Of a DNA stretch of 58,318 bases, positions 7,089-15,127 are shown in pieces. The notes beneath the pieces are model-generated. The model did not search any database. It was given only the letters and a program-made list of their open reading frames with translations, and was not told the DNA's origin. Each line of letters begins with the position of its first letter. Position 1 is the stretch's first letter. A program made the position numbers and the translations under genes. The DNA comes from a virus, in IMG/VR virus record IMGVR_UViG_3300021373_000362, positions 1 through 58,318 of that record. One strand, given 5' to 3'.

Positions 7089-7353
7089 CACGATATGGGA
7101 CGATCCGACAGATATGCCTAACGCCTATCGCGTTTCTACGCTGGGATACACCAACAGTATCGAGGTAACGTGTTTAGGTATGAATTGTGTTGACGCGGAG
7201 TGCGAGGGGTTATATGATCTTGATGGAGATGTACCGAAGTGGCTTGAAGAGAGGCTTTCGGTTCTCCTGTTATGTGACCCTACGCCGCCCACTGAACCTG
7301 TAGAGGGTATTGGTAGGCGTATAGATGAACACACGTTTTGGGTATTTAAATAG
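7075..7353 (+). CDS. Small acidic hypothetical protein overlapping its neighbour
   Basis: The product is 92 aa, acidic, with three cysteines. The ATG at 7075 lies 14 bases inside the end of the 308-aa gene, in another frame, which suggests coupling. No motif is seen. It is the last gene of the operator-marked early block. Confidence 0.6.
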   Translation: MSRSDTIWDDPTDMPNAYRVSTLGYTNSIEVTCLGMNCVDAECEGLYDLDGDVPKWLEERLSVLLLCDPTPPTEPVEGIGRRIDEHTFWVFK

Positions 7354-7381
7354 ATATTTAATTACATATTAGGATGTATAT

Positions 7382-7756
7382 ATGAAACTTAAAATTGCAG
7401 TAATGTTAATTATGGCTTGCGCTTACTCGGCTCAGAGTCATGCCGCGTGTACCTACAAGAAAGATGCTTGGGGTAACACTAAGTACCATTGCGACAGTGG
7501 GCAGAGTGGTACGTTACGTACCGATGCTTGGGGTAATACCCGCGACTCTGGTACTGGGCTTACATACAGAAAGGATGCATGGGGTAACACCCGTAGTAGT
7601 GATGGTACTACTTACCGTACCGATGCGTGGGGCAACCTGCGGGGTAGTGATGGTACTACCGCAAGGAAAGATGCTTGGGGTAACACGATCATAACCAACG
7701 GTAGCACTACAACTAAATGCCGCACTAATGCTTGGGGCAACGTAGTTTGTAACTGA
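7382..7756 (+). CDS. Secreted DAWGN-repeat protein
   Basis: The product is 124 aa. The N-terminus is a classical Sec signal: MKLK, a hydrophobic core IAVMLIMACAY, and a probable cleavage after SHA at about residue 21. The mature part is six repeats of about 16 residues centred on (K/T)(D/N)AWGN, separated by Gly/Ser/Thr-rich turns, with cysteines near the ends that could form disulphides. Such regular short repeats suggest a small beta-rich repeat fold in the periplasm or at the cell surface. It differs from its neighbours in having a signal peptide and may derive from a host gene. A surface or superinfection-exclusion role is possible but not shown. The gene starts at 7382 after TAGGATG and stands between early unknown genes and the VRR-NUC gene. 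Confidence 0.8.
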   Translation: MKLKIAVMLIMACAYSAQSHAACTYKKDAWGNTKYHCDSGQSGTLRTDAWGNTRDSGTGLTYRKDAWGNTRSSDGTTYRTDAWGNLRGSDGTTARKDAWGNTIITNGSTTTKCRTNAWGNVVCN

Positions 7757-7786
7757 TACCAGTTCTCGACTAAAAAGGGGGCACTT

Positions 7787-8074
7787 ATGGCGATGACGCC
7801 AGAAGGTAAGGTTAAGAAGAAGGTCGTTGAGCAACTGAAAGCGTTAGGGTGTTATTACTTTTTCCCTGCTACTGGGGGGTATGGTAAGAGCGGAGTACCT
7901 GACATAGTAGGTTGCTATAACGGGAAGTTCTTTGGGATCGAATGTAAAGCGGGTAAGAACACACCAACAGCTTTACAGGAGAAGAATCTCAGAGAGATAA
8001 GCGAAGCGTACGGAATTGCGTGCGTAGTTAATGAAACCAACATGAACGATATTAGACAAATCCTCGGAGGATAG
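7787..8074 (+). CDS. VRR-NUC domain nuclease
   Basis: The protein is 95 aa, the usual size of stand-alone phage VRR-NUC proteins. Motifs are GVPDIVG (36-42, catalytic Asp39), ECKAGKN (52-58, Glu52 and Lys54) and a following Gln64. This PD-(D/E)XK family cuts branched or structured DNA, often as a Holliday-junction resolvase. The ATG at 7787 follows AAAAAGGGGGC. It opens the replication and recombination block. A copy of the TGATACCAGTT motif lies just upstream at 7754. Confidence 0.9.
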   Translation: MAMTPEGKVKKKVVEQLKALGCYYFFPATGGYGKSGVPDIVGCYNGKFFGIECKAGKNTPTALQEKNLREISEAYGIACVVNETNMNDIRQILGG

Positions 8075-8075
8075 T

Positions 8076-8423
8076 ATGAGTATTGATGATGCAACACCTC
8101 GCGACTGGGATAGGTTACGTAAACTTGCCCCCGCCATAGAAAAGACTGAGCCAACCGGATTAGATAAAACCGGACTGGAGAGATGGGGTGTGACGGATAC
8201 CCAATCGGATATGGTCAATCACCCCGATCACTACACCTACGGCAACATCGAATGCATTGAGGGTATAGAAGCAAGTATGACGCCCGAAGCATTCGAGGGG
8301 TACTGCAAGGGTGCAGTGCTCAAGTATATATGGAGATATGAGCGGAAGGGTAAGCCGTTAGAAGACCTGAAGAAAGCGCAGTGGTACCTAAACAAGTTAA
8401 TAGAGGCTACTGACTATGAGTAA
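8076..8423 (+). CDS. DUF3310 protein
   Basis: The protein is 115 aa. The C-terminal two-thirds match the DUF3310 pattern common in phages: VNHPDHY (47-53), an Ile/Glu-rich segment, then KYIWRYERKG (83-92) and DLKKAQWYLNKLI. The family is often annotated as nucleotide-kinase-like, but the biochemical role is not established. The ATG at 8076 follows CGGAGGATAGT and the previous stop by one base. Confidence 0.85.
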   Translation: MSIDDATPRDWDRLRKLAPAIEKTEPTGLDKTGLERWGVTDTQSDMVNHPDHYTYGNIECIEGIEASMTPEAFEGYCKGAVLKYIWRYERKGKPLEDLKKAQWYLNKLIEATDYE

Positions 8424-8754
8424 GGGTAGCCGTCAACGCCCAACTACCAAGGAGTTTTGGGACAACTGGGATAACGTGTTTGGGGATAAGGAAGCCCCCA
8501 AGCATATTACCGAAGCCGAGCACAAGGCAGACATGGAAGTAGTGGACATAGAGGAAGACGAAGGGATGAAAACATACGAAGCGTATGTCATCGGCGGCAC
8601 AAGCCGCAGGGTAATAATCGAGGCCAAGAACCTAGTCGAGGCTGAACTCGAGGCTATTCGGGAGTTCACCGCACTCGTTGGTGCTGAAGGTCATGTTGAG
8701 GTTGTGGACATAGAGCAATGTTTAGACGTCCACGACCATCGACGTGGAGGATGA
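8416..8754 (+). CDS. Hypothetical protein upstream of DNA polymerase
   Basis: The product is 112 aa and acidic. It overlaps the DUF3310 gene by 8 bases. The C-terminal half (residues about 50-100) is a regular alternation of short strands and a helix, compatible with a small alpha/beta domain, but no known motif is visible. It ends two bases before the proposed polymerase start. Confidence 0.65.
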   Translation: MSKGSRQRPTTKEFWDNWDNVFGDKEAPKHITEAEHKADMEVVDIEEDEGMKTYEAYVIGGTSRRVIIEAKNLVEAELEAIREFTALVGAEGHVEVVDIEQCLDVHDHRRGG

Positions 8755-8756
8755 AG

Positions 8757-10592
8757 ATGGACTTGATAACGGTTGACTTTGAAACGTATTATGACAAGGA
8801 CTTCTCTCTCCGTAAAATGACAACAGAAGCCTACATACGTGATCCTCGCTTTGAGGTAGTGGGTGTAGGGGTGAAGGTAAATAACAATGCTACAGAATGG
8901 GCTAGTGGTACGCACGAAGAACTTAAAGAATACTTACATTCATTCGATTGGGGTTCATCTGTACTACTATGTCATAACACTTTGTTTGATGGCGCTATTC
9001 TTAGTTGGCTATTTGACATTCATCCTCGCATTCTTACTGACACCCTTTGTATTGCTCGTGCTCTTCACGGTGTTGAAGTTGGCGGCTCTCTCCATGCGCT
9101 TACGCAGAGATACGGCCTCGGCACTAAAGGGACGGAAGTACTAGATGCGATAGGTAAGCGTAGGTTGGACTTTACTGATGCAGAGTTAGATAAGTATGGC
9201 GACTACTGCATAAATGACGTGGAACTAACCTATAAGTTGTTTAATGTTATGGGCAGAGGCTTCCCGAAGAACGAACTCCGGTTGATAGACTGTACGCTAC
9301 GTATGTTCGTGGAGCCTGTACTGGAGTTGGATTTGGGGCTACTGGAACAACATCTGGAAGATACCAAACAGATAAAAGAGGACTTGATAACGTCTTCTGG
9401 TGTTACAAAGAAAGAACTTATGAGCAACCCTAAGTTTGCCGAATTGCTTGAGGGGCTAGGTGTGATACCCCCCACAAAGATAAGCCTTACCACAGGCAAG
9501 GAAACATTCGCGTTCGCCAAGAACGATGAACAATTCAAGGCATTGGAGAACCATACTAACCCTAAAGTACAAGCACTTGTAACCGCTAGGCTAGGCACGA
9601 AGAGTACGCTTGAGGAATCACGTACTGAGAGGTTTATAGGTATAGCTAAACGCGGACTTCTCCCGGTTCCTGTAAGATACTACGCGGCACACACTGGTAG
9701 GTGGGGTGGCGATGACAAGATCAACATACAAAATTTACCTAGCCGTGGTGTGAATGGTAAGAAGTTAAAGAACAGTATGCTTGCCCCCGAAGGATACACG
9801 ATGGTTGACTGTGACTCGTCGCAGATCGAAGCGCGTGTACTGGCGTGGCTTGCAGGGCAGGATGATTTAGTCCAAGCGTTTACCGATAAGGAAGACGTGT
9901 ATATAAAGATGGCATCTAAGATATACAACATACCAGAAGAAGTGGTCACGAAAGACCAACGCTTTGTAGGTAAGACCACCATTTTGGGCGCAGGGTATGG
10001 TATGGGTGCGGTACGCTTTGCAGATCAACTACAGTCGTTCGGTACTCACATGGATGTAGAGGAAGCACGAAGGGTAATCCGAATCTACCGAGATGCTAAC
10101 TGGAAGATAAACACGTTATGGCGTGATTGTCAGAACATGCTGGTGGAGATGTCGCGTGGTAACTCGGGTAGTCTCGGCCCCAATGGGATAATCAAGTACG
10201 GGGCTGACGGGCGTAATGGTTGGATACTACTACCGTCTGGACTCAAGATGCGGTATGACGACTTACAGTACGAGCAAGGCGAGCGTGGGCCGGAGTTTAA
10301 GTATAAGACTAGGCGCGGGTACACTAGGATATATGGCGGTAAGGTTACAGAGAACATATGCCAAGCGGTAGCTAGATGTATCATCGGAGATCAGATGTTA
10401 GCGATTGCTAAAAGGTATAAGGTGGCTTTGACTGTACACGATTCCGTGGTATGTTGTGTACCAGAGGATGAACTTGAAGAAGCTACACGTTATATTGAAG
10501 AGTGTATGAGTAGCACCGCACCGTGGGCAGAAGGCTTACCCATTACGTGCGAATCAGACAACGGTAAATCTTACGGAGAGGCGGCAGGATGA
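8757..10592 (+). CDS. polA: Family A DNA polymerase with 3'-5' exonuclease
   Basis: The protein is 611 aa from the ATG at 8757, chosen because GGAGG (8746-8750) is 6 bases away; the ATG at 8751 would abut it. Exonuclease motifs are intact: DFET (Asp7, Glu9), CHNTLFD (Asn74, Asp78) and YCIND (Tyr150, Asp154). Polymerase motif A is DSSQIEAR (catalytic Asp353), motif B contains Arg402, Lys406, Leu410 and Tyr414, and motif C is VHDS (Asp562). Leu410 aligns with position 762 of E. coli Pol I, where Phe or Tyr is usual in fast lytic phages. There is no 5' nuclease domain. It replicates the phage genome together with the primase-helicase at 15941. Confidence 0.97.
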   Translation: MDLITVDFETYYDKDFSLRKMTTEAYIRDPRFEVVGVGVKVNNNATEWASGTHEELKEYLHSFDWGSSVLLCHNTLFDGAILSWLFDIHPRILTDTLCIARALHGVEVGGSLHALTQRYGLGTKGTEVLDAIGKRRLDFTDAELDKYGDYCINDVELTYKLFNVMGRGFPKNELRLIDCTLRMFVEPVLELDLGLLEQHLEDTKQIKEDLITSSGVTKKELMSNPKFAELLEGLGVIPPTKISLTTGKETFAFAKNDEQFKALENHTNPKVQALVTARLGTKSTLEESRTERFIGIAKRGLLPVPVRYYAAHTGRWGGDDKINIQNLPSRGVNGKKLKNSMLAPEGYTMVDCDSSQIEARVLAWLAGQDDLVQAFTDKEDVYIKMASKIYNIPEEVVTKDQRFVGKTTILGAGYGMGAVRFADQLQSFGTHMDVEEARRVIRIYRDANWKINTLWRDCQNMLVEMSRGNSGSLGPNGIIKYGADGRNGWILLPSGLKMRYDDLQYEQGERGPEFKYKTRRGYTRIYGGKVTENICQAVARCIIGDQMLAIAKRYKVALTVHDSVVCCVPEDELEEATRYIEECMSSTAPWAEGLPITCESDNGKSYGEAAG

Positions 10593-10780
10593 GTGATATA
10601 GAAAAAGCAATGAAAGAAGCACACGAGTTTGCGGATAGAGAAATAAAGAAAGCAACTAGTACAATTACTGGATTACGTGACAAGGTTACAGAATACGCAT
10701 TTAGCACTGTAGAGACTAACAGGATAAACGCGGTAGGTTTTGCTGTAATATTACTGATACTAGGAGCATGGTTTGGGTAA
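10589..10780 (+). CDS. Small membrane-anchored helical protein
   Basis: The product is 63 aa: a charged amphipathic helix followed by a C-terminal membrane segment AVGFAVILLILGAWFG. The ATG at 10589 overlaps the polymerase stop (ATGA). It may bring a replication factor to the membrane, but this is only suggested by position. Confidence 0.6.
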   Translation: MSDIEKAMKEAHEFADREIKKATSTITGLRDKVTEYAFSTVETNRINAVGFAVILLILGAWFG

Positions 10781-11030
10781 CGTAACGGATATTAACGAGT
10801 TTAAACGTGCAAAAGATGTAGCTCAGAGCAACCCCGAAACTGACGGAGATTACCTGACTATAATAGTAGGAGAAACAGAAGAGGGGGAAGATATAATACT
10901 TATAGAGCAGTGCGAGATGGAAGGCACTACGGAACATAAGAACACTATATCTATGGATGAGGAAATGCTACACACCTTGATAAGCGAGTTAATAGTAACC
11001 GCAGGGATAATAAAGGGTAAGGACTTATAA
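10773..11030 (+). CDS. Acidic hypothetical protein with TTG start
   Basis: The product is 85 aa and strongly acidic. No ATG is available at the start of this frame; TTG at 10773 lies 6 bases after AGGAG (10762-10766), so a TTG start is proposed. It overlaps the upstream gene by 8 bases and the next gene by one. The family is not recognised. Confidence 0.6.
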   Translation: MGNVTDINEFKRAKDVAQSNPETDGDYLTIIVGETEEGEDIILIEQCEMEGTTEHKNTISMDEEMLHTLISELIVTAGIIKGKDL

Positions 11031-11701
11031 TGAGTATAACCCCGTGGTCGTTCTCAAAGATTAAGTCGTTTGAGCAGTGCCCTAAGAAGTTCTACCATCT
11101 CAAGGTGGCGAAGGACTACAAAGAGCCAGAGACAGAAGCCATGCTATATGGCACTGCCGTACACTTGGCCGCAGAAGAGTACATTAGGGATGGCAAACCG
11201 CTACCCGAAAAGTATAATTACTGTAAAGATGTACTTGATGTCCTGAATAACATAGAAGGCGAGAAGCTGTGCGAGTTGGAGATGGGACTCACTGAGAACC
11301 TTGAGCCGTGCGGATTCCGAGATGATAACGTGTGGTGGCGAGGTATTGCCGATTTAGTTATCCTAAACAAACGCACCAAAACAGCTTATGTGGTAGACTA
11401 CAAGACAAGTAAAAATACTAGGTACGCGGACAAAGGCCAGTTAGAACTGATGGCTATGAGCATGTTCAAGATGTACCCCAAGCTAGAGAAAGTGAAGGGT
11501 GGCCTATTATTTGTAGTGTGTGGTGAGTTAATAAAGGAAGACTACTCCAAGCCGGATGAGCCTAGGCTATGGGAGAAGTGGTTATCAGACTACAGCCGCA
11601 TGGAACAAGCATTTGAAAATGATGTGTGGAATGCCCACCAGAGTGGATTATGTCGTAGGCACTGTATCGTTACAGAGTGCGTACACAACGGGAGAAACTA
11701 A
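11030..11701 (+). CDS. Cas4/RecB-like PD-(D/E)XK nuclease with probable Fe-S cysteines
   Basis: The protein is 223 aa. The RecB/Cas4 pattern is clear: WSFSKIKSFEQCPKKFYH at the N-terminus (Cys17), YGTAVH (His45), RGIADLVIL (Asp108), VVDYKTSK (Asp123, Lys125) and Gln137. Three cysteines close the protein (Cys208, Cys212, Cys217). One N-terminal and three C-terminal cysteines is the layout of Cas4/AddB-type [4Fe-4S] clusters. The likely role is exonuclease action in recombination or replication. No cas1, cas2 or CRISPR array is present. Confidence 0.88.
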   Translation: MSITPWSFSKIKSFEQCPKKFYHLKVAKDYKEPETEAMLYGTAVHLAAEEYIRDGKPLPEKYNYCKDVLDVLNNIEGEKLCELEMGLTENLEPCGFRDDNVWWRGIADLVILNKRTKTAYVVDYKTSKNTRYADKGQLELMAMSMFKMYPKLEKVKGGLLFVVCGELIKEDYSKPDEPRLWEKWLSDYSRMEQAFENDVWNAHQSGLCRRHCIVTECVHNGRN

Positions 11702-11973
11702 TGCGTAAGAAAAGAAAAAAGCAGGTCAATGCCCCTGTCGGCAGTAAAGCGTTCGAGGCTAGGATGGAGCGACAGCGTGCCAGACGTAAGATGGATAGAG
11801 AAGGTAAAGACGCCAATGGTAACGGCAAGGCTGACAAGCGTGAAGGTAAAGACGTTAGTCACAAGAAGGCACTGAGCAAAGGCGGCACTAACAAAGACGG
11901 TGTTACAGTAGAAGACCGCTCAAAAAACCGTAGTCGTAACTACAAAAAGAAAGGCAGTAGAAAGCCTAAATAA
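11701..11973 (+). CDS. Small very basic protein, conserved in marine phages
   Basis: The product is 90 aa from the ATG at 11701, which shares a base with the previous stop. It is extremely Lys/Arg-rich at both ends, with a middle DANGNGKADKREGKDVSHKK that recalls a protein common in T7-like marine phages. Nucleic-acid binding is likely from composition. The upstream extension to 11677 lies inside the nuclease gene and is not needed. Confidence 0.7.
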   Translation: MRKKRKKQVNAPVGSKAFEARMERQRARRKMDREGKDANGNGKADKREGKDVSHKKALSKGGTNKDGVTVEDRSKNRSRNYKKKGSRKPK

Positions 11974-12197
11974 GTATTTCTCCCTTGGTTGGGTTGACGC
12001 TTACTTGATGCGTCTTTAAATGATGTCGTGCCCCTTCCTTGTGGCATTATGGATCAGCGGCATAAAATCGAGTAGTCTAGGGGTTGTACATTACCCCATA
12101 ATGCAGACTTAGCCCTATCTGTAGACGAAGCAGGGCTACTAAATTTTTTCGCGTGACGTGGACACCCACTTCATGCTATTTCGTATCGGAGCGATAA
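11974..12197 (+). other. Structured non-coding gap before the helicase gene
   Basis: These 224 bases have no gene. AGTCT (12074-12078), AGGGG (12079-12083), CCCC (12094-12097) and AGACT (12105-12109) can pair as a two-part hairpin. They are followed directly by the 7-bp stem and T-run at 12110-12149. The segment then runs AT-rich to the Shine-Dalgarno CGGAGCG before the ATG at 12198. It could carry a small RNA, an attenuator or only a terminator plus the helicase promoter. Confidence 0.5.
12110..12149 (+). terminator. Candidate terminator or attenuator
   Basis: TAGCCCT (12110-12116) pairs with AGGGCTA (12132-12138) across a 15-base loop. CTAAA and six T residues (12144-12149) follow. The long loop makes it weaker than the other terminators, so partial read-through into the helicase operon is plausible. 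Confidence 0.5.
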
Positions 12198-13733
12198 ATG
12201 AAGATAGTAGATGATAAGGCGTTATTACTTACGCTACGTAACCCCGCAAAGGTTACATCGGTAATACCAAAAAGCAGGGAGTTAGCAAACAATCAAGTAC
12301 TTGTTAACTGGGGGTTAGAAGAGACACAGGTACTGCGCAACATGAATATTAATGCGCCATCTCCTATAGAATCTAAATACGATTGGACAGGTAAGTACAC
12401 TCCATTCGACCACCAAAAATCTACTGCTAGTTTCTTTACCTTACACCGTAAGGCGTTCTGCTTTAATGAACAGGGTACAGGAAAGACTGCCAGTGCTATA
12501 TGGGCATCAGACTACCTTATGGAACAAGGTGTAATTAGGCGGGTGTTAGTTATATGTCCTCTATCTATTATGGACTCCGCGTGGAGGAATGACTTATTCA
12601 GTTTTGCTATGCACCGTAAGGTAGACGTAGCGTATGGGGCGAAGGCTAAACGTACGCAGATAATAGAAGGCGATGCAGAGTACGTAATAATAAATTATGA
12701 CGGGGTAGAGATCGTGGCAGATGCCGTAGCCAACGGAGGATTTGACCTTATAATCGTTGATGAGGCTACGCACTACAAGAACCCACAGACGAAACGATGG
12801 AAAACCCTTAACAAGTTAGTTGGGCCAAGTACGTGGTTGTGGATGATGACAGGTACTCCTGCCGCGCAAAGCCCTACCGATGCGTATGGTATAGCTAAAC
12901 TCGTTAATCCCAACGGAGTGCCTAGGTTCTTTGGTTCCTTCCGCGATCAAGTTATGACAAAAATAACTAACTTCAAGTGGATACCCAAGGAAGATGCTAC
13001 CAACACAGTACATAGAGTATTACAACCTGCTATACGGTACACCAAAGAAGAATGCTTAGACTTACCTGACATGATATACACAAAGAGAGAAGTACCTCTG
13101 ACTAGGCAACAGACTAAGTACTATAAAGAATTAAAGAATAAGATGATAATGCAGGCGGCAGGAGAACAGATAAGTGCCGCCAATGCCGCAGTTAACATGA
13201 ACAAGTTACTACAAATATCCGCAGGTGCGGTATACACCGACGAGGGGGACTCTCTTGAGTTTGACATATCCCCCCGCTACAAGGTACTCCGAGAAGTAAT
13301 AGATGAGTCTAGCAAGAAGGTGTTGGTGTTCGTACCGTTCAAGCATACGATTGACCTACTGACTAATAAGCTACGTGATGATGGTATATCTACGGAGATA
13401 ATACGTGGAGATGTAAGTGCCGGTAAGCGTACCGAAATATTCAAACGGTTCCAAGAAGCTGATGATCCCCGCGTGTTGGTAATACAACCCCAATCAGCGG
13501 CACATGGTGTAACCCTAACTGCGGCAAATACAGTGGTATGGTGGGCACCTACAAGTTCCCTAGAAACATATGCTCAAGCTAACGCTCGTGTACACAGATC
13601 AGGACAAGACCACAAATGTACCGTCGTGCAGCTACAAGGTTCGCACGCAGAGAAACGTGTTTACGCACTGCTAGATAACAGAATAGACATTCACACAAAA
13701 ATGATTGATCTTTACAAAGAAATACTTGACTAG
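12198..13733 (+). CDS. SNF2/superfamily 2 DNA helicase
   Basis: The protein is 511 aa with both RecA-like halves. Motif I is GTGKTASA (about 93-100), motif II VDEATH (about 187-192), motif III MTGTPAA (about 217-223), and motif VI near the C-terminus is AQANARVHRSGQ, typical of SNF2-like ATPases. It probably remodels replication or recombination intermediates. The ATG at 12198 follows CGGAGCG. It has its own upstream gap with a candidate attenuator and is separated from the next gene by 49 bases. Confidence 0.93.
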   Translation: MKIVDDKALLLTLRNPAKVTSVIPKSRELANNQVLVNWGLEETQVLRNMNINAPSPIESKYDWTGKYTPFDHQKSTASFFTLHRKAFCFNEQGTGKTASAIWASDYLMEQGVIRRVLVICPLSIMDSAWRNDLFSFAMHRKVDVAYGAKAKRTQIIEGDAEYVIINYDGVEIVADAVANGGFDLIIVDEATHYKNPQTKRWKTLNKLVGPSTWLWMMTGTPAAQSPTDAYGIAKLVNPNGVPRFFGSFRDQVMTKITNFKWIPKEDATNTVHRVLQPAIRYTKEECLDLPDMIYTKREVPLTRQQTKYYKELKNKMIMQAAGEQISAANAAVNMNKLLQISAGAVYTDEGDSLEFDISPRYKVLREVIDESSKKVLVFVPFKHTIDLLTNKLRDDGISTEIIRGDVSAGKRTEIFKRFQEADDPRVLVIQPQSAAHGVTLTAANTVVWWAPTSSLETYAQANARVHRSGQDHKCTVVQLQGSHAEKRVYALLDNRIDIHTKMIDLYKEILD

Positions 13734-13782
13734 CTAATAATAAGTCACTAAAGTTAACCTCCCGTTAGTAAAGGAGCGCGTA

Positions 13783-14181
13783 ATGAGTGAAAGCAAGTCT
13801 ACCGCAGAACAGTTAACCAAGGTTTATCTCAAGATAAAGGATAAGCGTTCAGAACTTTCAGCGGAGTTTAAAGAGAAAGACGGCAAACTGTCCGAGCAGA
13901 TGGATAAGGTAAAGAAAGCCTTGTTGGAGTACTGCAAGGAGCAGGGCGTCGATAGTGTAAAAACTTCAGCGGGACTGTTTTATCGGTCTGCAAAGACTAG
14001 GTATTGGACTAGTGATTGGAGCCATATGCACGAGTTTGTTTTAGAGCATGAAGCACCAGAGTTACTTGATAAACGACTCAACCAATCAAATATGAAGCAG
14101 TTTCTGGAAGAAAACCCCGACCTTGTACCTAAAGGTCTTAACGTAGACTCAGAATATGTAGTCTCAGTAAGGAGGAAATAA
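13783..14181 (+). CDS. Hypothetical coiled-coil protein of the replication block
   Basis: The protein is 132 aa. The N-terminal 55 residues are a charged helix likely to form a coiled coil; the rest contains GLFYRSAKTRYWTSDW and an ordered C-terminal domain. The ATG at 13783 follows AAAGGAGCG. Its layout recalls Gam-like or recombination-accessory proteins of phages, but no motif proves it. Confidence 0.65.
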   Translation: MSESKSTAEQLTKVYLKIKDKRSELSAEFKEKDGKLSEQMDKVKKALLEYCKEQGVDSVKTSAGLFYRSAKTRYWTSDWSHMHEFVLEHEAPELLDKRLNQSNMKQFLEENPDLVPKGLNVDSEYVVSVRRK

Positions 14182-14432
14182 TGTCAGCGGCATTTGTACC
14201 GATTGAAAATGTAGCAAAACACTTCACTGTGTCAGTATCAACGATACGTGCGTGGCTACGGGCAGGTAAGATACCTGCGAATACCTATATAAAGGTAGGT
14301 TCTACTTATCGCTTTAATTTACCCGATGTAGAATCGGCCCTTGTAGGTAAACCCACAGAGATTGTGGAAGAAGCACCCCAAGGTGACTTGATGTATGAGC
14401 AGTTAGAGTTAGATTTGGATGATGACGCCTGA
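14181..14432 (+). CDS. Excisionase/MerR-type helix-turn-helix protein
   Basis: The product is 83 aa. Residues 6-50 read as an HTH-17 domain: VENVAKHF-type first helix, SVSTIRAWLRAGKIP recognition region and a short wing (VGSTYRFN) ending in PDVESAL. The C-terminus is very acidic. Such proteins act as Xis factors or small regulators, but no integrase is encoded in the window, so a transcription or replication role is more likely. It is coupled to both neighbours by ATG/stop overlaps. It is one candidate for a protein binding the GTTATAAC palindromes, without direct support. Confidence 0.82.
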   Translation: MSAAFVPIENVAKHFTVSVSTIRAWLRAGKIPANTYIKVGSTYRFNLPDVESALVGKPTEIVEEAPQGDLMYEQLELDLDDDA

Positions 14433-15109
14433 TGAGTAGTAGCGGACTACGCCGAATCAGTATACGTGGTGGCAAGTTTCACGTTATAGCTGATGGTGAG
14501 GAAGTTACTAGGGACTTAGGTTATATGGATGTGGTGATAGTAAATGCCGCTCCAGTTTCTCGCGCTTACTATGGCGATGCGTATGACCCCAATAGGGTTG
14601 CGGTACCTACGTGTTGGTCTGCCGACACACAAGTACCTTCAGTAGATGTACCCCAAGATCAGCGGCAAGCAATGCGCTGTATGGACTGCCCTCAAAATAT
14701 AAGAGGTTCTGGCCAGTACGGGGGTAGGGCTTGCCGGTTTGCACAGCGATTAGCAGTTGCATTTAAGGACAGCCCTGAAGAGGTGTATCAGTTACAGATA
14801 CCTGCCACGTCTATATTTGGCAGTACTAATAGCGGAGACATGGGTATGCAAAATTACGCCCGTTTACTCGCTAAACATGACACACCTGTAGTTACTATCA
14901 CCACCAGAATTTATTTTGATGAGGATAGTGTTGTACCAAAACTTTGCTTTAAGCCTATAGATCGCTTAGACGAAGACACGATTGGTAGGGTTTCGGCCAT
15001 GATTGACCATGAGGATACTGCTCAGGCGATCACTATGTCTATCCCTATAACAAGTGAACCTGTGTCTCCGTTTGGTGTGGTGGAAGGTTTCGAGTTAAAT
15101 GCAAATTAA
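14432..15109 (+). CDS. Zinc-binding protein paired with the SSB-like protein
   Basis: The protein is 225 aa. Cys61, Cys83, Cys86 and Cys101 (CWSAD, RCMDC, ACRF) form a probable zinc site, followed by a mainly beta region. Near the C-terminus it has SPFGVVEG (212-219), which recurs as SPFGTVEG in the next protein. It is co-transcribed with the HTH and SSB-like genes. Similar Cys-containing proteins sit beside SSBs in other marine phages and may be ssDNA-binding themselves. Function is inferred. Confidence 0.65.
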   Translation: MSSSGLRRISIRGGKFHVIADGEEVTRDLGYMDVVIVNAAPVSRAYYGDAYDPNRVAVPTCWSADTQVPSVDVPQDQRQAMRCMDCPQNIRGSGQYGGRACRFAQRLAVAFKDSPEEVYQLQIPATSIFGSTNSGDMGMQNYARLLAKHDTPVVTITTRIYFDEDSVVPKLCFKPIDRLDEDTIGRVSAMIDHEDTAQAITMSIPITSEPVSPFGVVEGFELNAN

Positions 15110-15127
15110 TCATTTAGGATTTATAAG

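Noticed and set aside
11030-11701. A CRISPR-associated role for the Cas4-like nuclease
   Set aside because: No CRISPR array, cas1 or cas2 is present. Stand-alone Cas4/RecB-like nucleases are common in phage replication modules.
14181-14432. Temperate lifestyle inferred from the excisionase-like protein
   Set aside because: No integrase, repressor pair or attachment site is seen. HTH-17 proteins also serve other roles.
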